Both the position numbers and the translations under genes were made by a program. Source: Antedon mediterranea (lineage: Eukaryota; Echinodermata; Crinoidea; Comatulida; Antedonidae). From it: a stretch of 64,000 nucleotides of DNA. Every line of letters begins with the position of its first letter. Within the stretch, counting starts at the first letter, position 1. Where the stretch lies: assembly GCF_964355755.1 (NCBI RefSeq), contig NC_092678.1, positions 7,970,922 through 8,034,921 on the forward strand, given 5' to 3'. Positions 56,870 to 64,000 of the stretch are shown piece by piece. The notes below the pieces were generated by a model. It did no database searches, had not been told where the DNA came from, and saw only the letters and a program-made list of their open reading frames with translations.

Positions 56870-58340
56870 TCCCGATAACAACTCTCTAGCGTGAACCATG
56901 ATTCCATACAAATTTCTAGCGTGAACCAGGTCTATAAAAACACCTCTGCTCAATTTTCTTATTCAGATAAATCAGTAGTCATATGTCTACAAAAGATGAA
57001 GGCATAACAACAATGTTTGAACATATAGTCTATTGTATAAGTGGTACACATACTTGTATATAAACACGGATAGAGTTCAACATAGCATGCAATACTATTA
57101 TACTAAACATGTTTATAGTCTTAGTACAGTAATATTATACATTTATAATTATATATTATTATAATAAACAAAAACATATAATAACAAAAATAAAAATATA
57201 GGACCGAAGGAAAAATTGATAATTTTCTTTATATATAAGTTTCATAAACAAATAATTGTTTGTAACCCATCTATTGCTCGTTACAAAAAACTGTTAATTA
57301 ATCTACAATTATGAATCAGTTACTGAATTTACTAATTAATATGGGGTCACTTGGGGTCATATTGAGCACATGTAGTCTGTATTGCAGGTGGCAAAGTATT
57401 TGGTTCATGTTTTAAAAACAATGGCAGCAATTAAAAAGCAAGATATATGAAGAATCAGAAATAAATAAAAAAAAGATTTTCGGAATTACTTTAAAAAAAA
57501 TGAAAATTTAATTCCTAAAATGTGTTTATACTATGACCATAACAAAAAAACAACAACAGTATGAGAGACGTTGGCTATTCCTTATATGATTTAATGTATA
57601 TACATAAAGTTGAACCCCTTCTTTGGGACTGCCTATTTAGGGGACACCCCCGATTAAAGGGACAATTTCTTGGATCCTAACGTTGTCCCTTTAATATTGT
57701 AATTATACTATATTTCATTTGTTATGAAATACAAATTTATCAAATGTATGTATCTCTTTAATTTTAATTTCATTTTAATATGAAAAACAAATTAATTAAA
57801 TAAATGCATTTATGTTTTAGTTTTACTCTTTCATTTATTATGAAATACATATTTGTTACATGTATTCATATTTCCATTTCACAATGTATCGTGTTAGCAT
57901 CATAGTATAAACACACGAATAATTTGTTGATCTAAACCAACATTTTATATAACAAAATTATATAATATACAATGTAATTCACATCTCCAGATAAAAAATA
58001 TAAACTCACTTTCTACAGAATTACTAGCATGATCGAAAACAGGAGGATTTCTCTCAGATATTTAAACAACTCAATTACAATTTTAATTGTTTACATTAAA
58101 TTAATTGTAACTCTATCCATATAAAATGATTTAATATATGTTGTTTCAAGATATATTTCCTCCCTTGAAAATGTGTGAGGAAAACAATGATTTTGGGTAA
58201 CAATTAAAATTTTTATAATTCATTGGTAACAAATATTATTAACTAAAAACCATTTTGATACATCCTGTAAATTATGATATTTCTGATATTTTTAATGTCG
58301 CTATGATTAAATATCTTTATATTTTCTTCTTTTTCAGATC
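56870..58340. other. AT-rich intergenic region, no gene seen
   Basis: Contains long A/T runs and a GGGGACACCCCCGATTAAAGGGACAAT-like stretch (about 57639-57665) that resembles a common short dispersed repeat. No splice-flanked frame was found. Confidence 0.35.
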
Positions 58341-58349
58341 AATATTTCT

Positions 58350-58412
58350 AGTTCTTAAAAGAGCTAACTTGTATATATATATATATATACACAAGTTAGT
58401 TCTTTTAAGAAC
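58350..58412. repeat. Perfect 20+-bp inverted repeat with (AT)n loop
   Basis: AGTTCTTAAAAGAGCTAACT at 58350 and its near-perfect reverse complement AGTTAGTTCTTTTAAGAACT at 58393 flank a (TA)n tract. A cruciform-capable microsatellite. Confidence 0.8.
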
Positions 58413-58560
58413 TATATATATATATAAACAAATCAGGCAAAGAACATTAATTCTAAACCGCCCGGTGATATACTTAAATTTAATTAATTAATTTGAAACG
58501 ATAAAGATGAGGAAATCTGTGAGAATGAGAAAAAGTCGCCCCAACCGAGACTCATATATC

Positions 58561-60803
58561 TTTATTTGTCACAGTGAGCTTCACAGACTTCCCTGCAAAT
58601 ATAAAAAAAGTATAGTAGAAATAACTTTATTTCTCACTTTATCAAAATTGAATCAAAGATTTTATACAAATAAAGGCATCTACAGCAGATAATAATTGGT
58701 AAATAATTGTCAATTTTAATAAAAAACTTTTTGTTCTAAACAGCACATACTGGACTGCGGCGCTTACTAGACTGTGGCGCTTACTAGACTGTGGCGCTTA
58801 CTAGACTGTGGCGCTTACTGGACTGTGGCGCTTACTAGACTGCGGCGCTTACTAGACTGTGGCGCTTACTGGACTGTGGCGCTTACTAGACTGCGGCGCT
58901 TACTAGACTGTGGCGCTTACTGGACTGTGGCGCTTACTAGACTGCGGCGTTTACTGGACGGTGGCACTTTGTGGACTGTGGCGGTTACTTGTGTGGTGCG
59001 TACTGGACTGTTGCGCTTACTTAACTGTGGCGCTTATTGGACTGTTGCGATTTCTGAACTGTGGCACTTACTGGACTGCGGCGCTTACTGGACGGTGGCA
59101 CTTTGTGGACTGTGGCGCTTACTTGTGTGGTGCGTACTGGACTGAGGAGCTTACTAGACTGCGGCGTTTACTGGACGGTGGCACTTTGTGGACTGTGGCG
59201 CTTACTTGTGTGGTGCGTACTGGACGGCGGCGTTTACTGGACTGTGGCACTTTGTGGACTGTGGCACTTAATGGACTGTGGCGCTTACTTGTTTGGTGCG
59301 TACTGGACTGAGGAGCTTACTAGACTGCGGCATTTACTGGACGGTGGCACTTTGTGGACTGTGGCGCTTATTTGTGTGGTGCGTACTGGACTGTTGCGCT
59401 TACTGAACTGTGGCGCTTATTGGACTGTTGTGATTACTGGACTGCGGCGCTTATTGAACTGCCGCGCTTACTAGACTACTTACTAGACTGCGGCGCTTAC
59501 TAGACTGCGGCGTTTACTAGACTGCGGCGCTCACTGGCATGACTGCTTACTGGACTGTGGCGCTTACTGGACTGTTGCGCTTACTGAACTGTGGCGCTTA
59601 TTGGACTGTTGCGATTACTGAACTGTGGCGCTTACTGGACTGCGGCGCTTACTGGACTGCGGCGCTTACTGAACTGAGGCGCTTACTGGACTGCGGCGCT
59701 TACTAGACTATGGCGCTTACTAGACTGCGGCGCTTACTAGACTGCGGCGCTTACTAGCATGACTGCTTACTTGTGTGGTGCGTACTGGACTGCGGCGCTT
59801 ACTGGACTGTTGCGCTTACTGCTGAACTGTGGCGCTTATTGGACTATTGCGATTACTGAACTGTGGCGCTTACTGGACTGCGGAGCTTACTGGACTGCGG
59901 CGCTTAATGGGCTGTGGCGCTTATTTATGTAGCGCTATGTGGGTGACTACCGTACTTACAAATGGATCTGTATTTTGCTGTGTTGGTGGTCTATGTATTT
60001 GCTGTGCTCCTGCTGCATTGTATGCCATACCTGTTCTCATACCCTAGAGTAAAGAAGTAATCGACACTTGTTATATATTATAATGATTAGTTATGTCCCG
60101 TTTACACTATCACACATTTTTGTCCACACTGTTTCACATTCAATGTTGTGCCATATAATGTTACAGTGTCCCAAATAGTACCCTATAGGTCACATGGTCA
60201 TGGCAACCTATTACCTAAAAAACCAGCGTAAAGTATGCACAAATTATTATACCCCATGTCATGAACTAGTCGTGAAATGCGTGTCATTTCCCACAATAAC
60301 ATGCACGGCTGCAACCATGCTGCGTATCATTGCACAATTCAGGAATATAAATGCAGGCGTAAATATTGATGTTTGGAGATTTATTTCATGCAATGTCCCG
60401 CAACTTTCTACAAAATGGCACGTACAGTACAATTCCCACATCATTGTAATGCATTCAATGCGGGGCAGTGCAGGACACAAATATTTGTGTCAACATAACT
60501 TTAAAATCATGAACATTATTTATATAAATTTATCTATTTTGTTATGTTGAATTGATCGGGTATTGACAAACTTTATTCAATAACGAACGAAGGGAGGCTT
60601 TTGAATCATTTTAACTTTATTGTACAAATACGTTTACATGACAAAAGGAATATAGGAAATAAGCTATATATTAATTATTATTATTTTGTTATATCTACAA
60701 AACTGTGAATTTAGAAATTATTTATGAGACATACCATTTGTTGATTAGGTGCCACAAACTGTCCAGAAAAAGCTCCTGATCTCCAATCAGCTGGCTGACC
60801 TCC
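58561..60803 (-). CDS. 3' part of a Q/P-rich protein gene (three last exons)
   Basis: Exons 60803-60735 (23 codons), 60043-59960 (28 codons) and 58592-58581 (GSL plus TGA) have strong acceptors (TTGTTGCAG, TTTACTCTAG, ATATTTGCAG) and donors (GTATGT, GTAAGT), all in phase 0. The tail reads ADWRSGAFSGQFVAPNQQM, then AGAQQIHRPPTQQNTDPF and GSL. AATAAA lies just after the stop (complement of 58561-58566). DPF-type motifs in Q/P-rich tails are typical of clathrin-adaptor and other endocytic proteins, so that is a possible role, but no folded domain is in the window and the family is not recognised. The 5' exons must lie beyond the right edge or are unseen. Confidence 0.6.
58748..59938. repeat. 17-bp minisatellite, ~70 copies
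   Basis: The unit is GGCGCTTACTGGACTGT with C/T, A/G and T/C variants; longer patterns such as GGTGGCACTTTGTGGACTG recur as higher-order units. The array lies inside the last intron of the Q/P-rich gene. As 17 is not a multiple of three and the unit has no stop, long frames (up to 137 codons) with 17-residue repeats are open on the plus strand; these are not genes. Confidence 0.95.
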
Positions 60804-60809
60804 CTGCAA

Positions 60810-61785
60810 CAACAATGGAACATACCAAATACTAGTAAACTCATTTTGATTAAAAAAAACAAACTGAAAGTAATTGTAACAATAGAAGCACTAGTAGAAT
60901 ATAAAGTAGTTTTTGTGGTAGATGACTTGTCATTTTATTTTACATGATGTTAAATGGTTTAGTAAACATTAAAATATTAATTTAAAAATAATTTTTAGTA
61001 ATAATTATCATTATATCATATTGCCTTATCTTATTCAGTACTGGATTTTCATCTACAAAAATGTAAAAAAAAAGTAATAGAATATGCTAGAATATTTCAC
61101 TAAAATGATAGTTATCACTTCTTTGAACTAATATTAACATCAATTTATTTATATTCCATATTACAAAGGAAAGATTAAAAGTACAGTAAAATAAAAGGAT
61201 TATTTTCAAGGCTTAACAAATTATTATATTCGATACAAAATTAATATGATCACACAAATTAACTGAAAAAATGATTAAAATAACTCTTTATACACAATAT
61301 GTGCAGATACTGCTGAGGAATGAGAATAGGTCCATTCCTTCCATGCACTATATAGAGGTAATAATTAAAGTAGTTTGCACAGCTGCAAAGAATCCATTTC
61401 TCAACAAGAGAGGCACACAAATAATACTATTTTAGAAGAATGTTTTCACCCATAAATCCCTGTTACATCAAAGAAATTTAAATATTTGACAACTAAACAC
61501 TTATAAACATTCTTAAAAGACCATTAGAAAAGAAATTTAAAAAAAAAGAAAAATAAATTAAATTACAAAAAAATCATAATTATAGCACAAAAATAAACAC
61601 ACAATTTAATATATGTGCAGTTGATACAATATACCATACAATGTACTAGAAGTTAAAAAACACAAGGAAAAAATAGAAATTGTTGCTAATACAAAAAGGT
61701 TTAAAAGTGACATGCTAAAATCCTAAAAATAAAACCCTTAATGCAAAATTGAACAATAATTTTAAATTATTAATATTAATATCAT
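60810..61785. other. Intron or intergenic AT-rich sequence, nothing recognised
   Basis: Upstream of the last recognised exon of the Q/P-rich gene. No further exon with open frame and good splice sites was seen on the minus strand. Confidence 0.35.
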
Positions 61786-61790
61786 ATTCT

Positions 61791-61929
61791 TGGTTCCTAC
61801 TTGGATGCAACGCAAGGACGTGGGCACAACATATGTAATTTGACCAATCACGATGCGATGGATCATCCTAACTGTCGCTTGTGATTGGTCAACTCACTCA
61901 CATTCTTGCGTTACATCCTAGTGGGAACA
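61791..61929. mobile_element. Intact 139-bp MITE
   Basis: GTTCCTACTTGGATGCAACG at the left pairs with CGTTACATCCTAGTGGGAAC at the right; the middle has GACCAATCAC and GTGATTGGTC in inverted orientation. The same family as the MITE split by the LINE at 53.2-56.6 kb. Confidence 0.7.
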
Positions 61930-62327
61930 GCTTTTAGGCCTAAACCTATACGTTATGATTATTATTTAAGCTTTTTTTACTCTATTATGTCATTACATTC
62001 CAAACTAACTACAAGATTTCTGACACGTTATCATTTGTAATGAAACTTTCTAAAGTTGATTTAATATGTTTGGAAGATTTGATTCAACAAACACTTATGA
62101 TATCTTTAAAAATATAGTCTGTTTTTTAAAAAAAATATGGAATTGAATAACTTCATTAAAACTGTAAAATGGCCTATTAAAGTTTGATTTTATAAATCCT
62201 TATTTTTCATAATTTTCAGGAACAACACATCTTTAAATACAGTAAAGTTGTAGCTTAAATTGCAATTTACATTTTTCAAAAGTCAGTTGGTAAAAATAAG
62301 AATTTTAATAATATAAATATTGTTTAA

Positions 62328-62960
62328 TTTAGTTTTGTTATTGGTATTGACAAACTTTTCTTAATCGTTAATTCTCAACAGAGGTTATTCAATAACGAAC
62401 GAAGGCTTTTGAATTATTATAATTATTCATTTGTTTACCTTAACATATCATAATTCATAATTAATATCCTAACAGTATCTGCATGACAGAACTTTGATCA
62501 AATTGAATTAACAAATGCTTTCCAGGTAGCTGCATAAATTATTTACAGTTGCTTTAGCGATATGATTTACACATCTGTTGCTGTGATAGCAATCAAAGCA
62601 AGCTAGATCAAGATCTGAACTTTAAATTTCAAACAAAGTCTAGTTGTTTATTTGATCAAAATAAAACAATGTAAATTTAAAAATTAGATTCTCCAGACTG
62701 TAATCAAAGACACTAGCCCTATGTTTCCTTGACCTAATTGAAGGTTACACACTACACACAAATATTATACAGACCTGTTTCTTCATCTTTAAACGGTTAA
62801 AAATGTGAAAAATAAGTCGATTCTAATCATTTTAGCGGCCCGTTATAAATCCCAACATGCGCATCGCACACGGATTGATATTTCATGTGATGTAATGCAC
62901 CCGCTTCGACCGCGTGAAAAATAGCCAAATAAAAGAACCGTAACTTTTCAGCGAAAATAC
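62328..62960. repeat. ~0.65-kb repeat, copy 2
   Basis: Same orientation and order of blocks as 1915-2600, starting TTTAGTTTTGTTATTGG. Several indels separate the two copies. At copy 1 a Helitron-like element sits directly upstream. Confidence 0.6.
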
Positions 62961-64000
62961 CAGGGGCGGATTGCTATAAGCGGTCTATAATAGACAAGTT
63001 CTATTTCCTCTGAAATATGATGTAAGAAGCATTTTTGGGTAGAAGCTGGGATCCACTTGATTTAGGATATTTCGACCTCGCTGATTATAAGCAGAGGTCC
63101 ATTAGCTTGTTTAGAGAGCTCCCATTGCCATGTTTCTACACACTCAGCACACCAACTTTTTTTGTTAGCTAATACCCTTAGACACAATAATCACGAGGTG
63201 TGCCGTTGCAAATTTACTGCGGCCATCTTGAAATCCAAGATGGCGGCAAAAATGGCCGCCATTTTATAGTGATGCACTTTATTGTTCATAACTTAATAAA
63301 TATTTGATGTATTTTGTTGAAATTAATGTTGATTAATAGCTAATTTCATTATCTATTTAATAAAATATTTTTATTTTTATTTTATTGAAATTATATTACT
63401 TTTTTAAAGCAAAAATGTATAATTTTGGCAAAAAAATCAGCAAAATCTGTGATATGCGATATTTATTATGTTAATTAAGACACGAAGCCATAATTATTTT
63501 TATTTTCAGATATGCAAAAAAACTGACCCAATATATACTAGAAATAATGTGTAAACTACATGTGCTTGTGAAAAGGCAAACATAAGTTATTAACGATTAC
63601 GTTTGGGTACTTGTAGCGGGGATTTAATAATTTTTAGTAAAATTGTGAAGTTGAGGGCGCTATTTAAGTAAGATACAGGTACTCTATTTTCGGTTGTAAC
63701 TCATTAAATACTTAACCGATTATGATGAAAATAGATTTATTTTATAGATAATTAAACATTCTTCCTTTTTAATTATTTAAAAGGCATGTTAGATAATAAA
63801 TACATATGAAAAATGTATTATTTGTGTAAATCTAATTAAATTGTATCATCTTGTAAGCTAAAAAGAAATAGTTTAACCTGCAGGATTTGATTTTTTAAAT
63901 ATATCATGTACAGTAAGTGTATATACCGTGAAACGAATGACGATCGTGATGAGTTTGATAGAAAATTGAATGAACAATAAATTATTTTTTAAATAAATAT
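62961..64000. other. Right end of window, no gene seen
   Basis: AT-rich. GCGGCCATCTTG, CCAAGATGGCGGC and AATGGCCGCCATT lie within about 50 bases near 63220-63265, another member of the ATGGCCGCCAT repeat type. Nothing coding was recognised. Confidence 0.35.

Noticed and set aside
58774-59474. Three overlapping plus-strand frames of 123-137 codons rich in W, L and A
   Set aside because: They are translations of the 17-bp minisatellite, which lacks stop codons in every plus frame.

Overview
The window looks like AT-rich nuclear DNA from an animal. Genes are split by GT-AG introns, AATAAA signals are present, and non-LTR and LTR retrotransposons, MITEs, a Helitron-like element, tRNA-derived SINEs and many minisatellites fill most of the space. 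The receptor family (relaxin-receptor/GRL101-type LGR), the SRCR-like exon and the frequent AGGCCTA-type words suggest a marine invertebrate, perhaps an echinoderm or related deuterostome; this is an inference only.

Layout. 1-15.7 kb: no convincing protein gene; dispersed repeats, a Helitron-like 3' end, two tRNA-like SINEs, a foldback element, tandem repeats and a hAT-like MITE. 15.8-17.8 kb (+): four exons of a spermidine/spermine N1-acetyltransferase homologue of normal length and good splice sites, but with two in-frame stops. 19.4-51.1 kb (-): one large gene for a leucine-rich-repeat G-protein-coupled receptor, read right to left: signal-peptide exon (51.0 kb), SRCR-like half-domain exon (49.0 kb), cysteine-rich LRR N-cap exon (48.5 kb), fifteen 72-bp LRR exons (46.4-20.7 kb) and one exon carrying the hinge and all seven membrane helices (20.5-19.4 kb). 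Eleven of the LRR exons sit in a tandem array of about 0.9-1.5 kb units whose introns are also homologous, including a nearly identical 2,337-bp duplication.

The intron between LRR exons at 22.8 and 35.0 kb holds a decayed BEL/Pao LTR retrotransposon. Its 5' LTR is itself split by two LINE fragments. Other receptor introns carry a Helitron2-like insertion (42.8-44.1 kb) and possibly a small LTR-like insertion (47.2 kb).

51.5-57 kb: a palindrome-bearing tandem repeat and a 3.2-kb L1/Tx1-type LINE (-) inserted with a 13-bp target duplication into a MITE. 58.5-60.8 kb (-): the last three exons of a Q/P-rich protein ending in a DPF-containing tail; its last intron is filled with a 17-bp minisatellite. 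61-64 kb: a MITE and a copy of a repeat also found at 1.9-2.6 kb.

The two genes with visible function, the acetyltransferase relic and the receptor, are convergent neighbours with no evident functional link. Most open frames outside the listed exons are chance frames or minisatellite translations.
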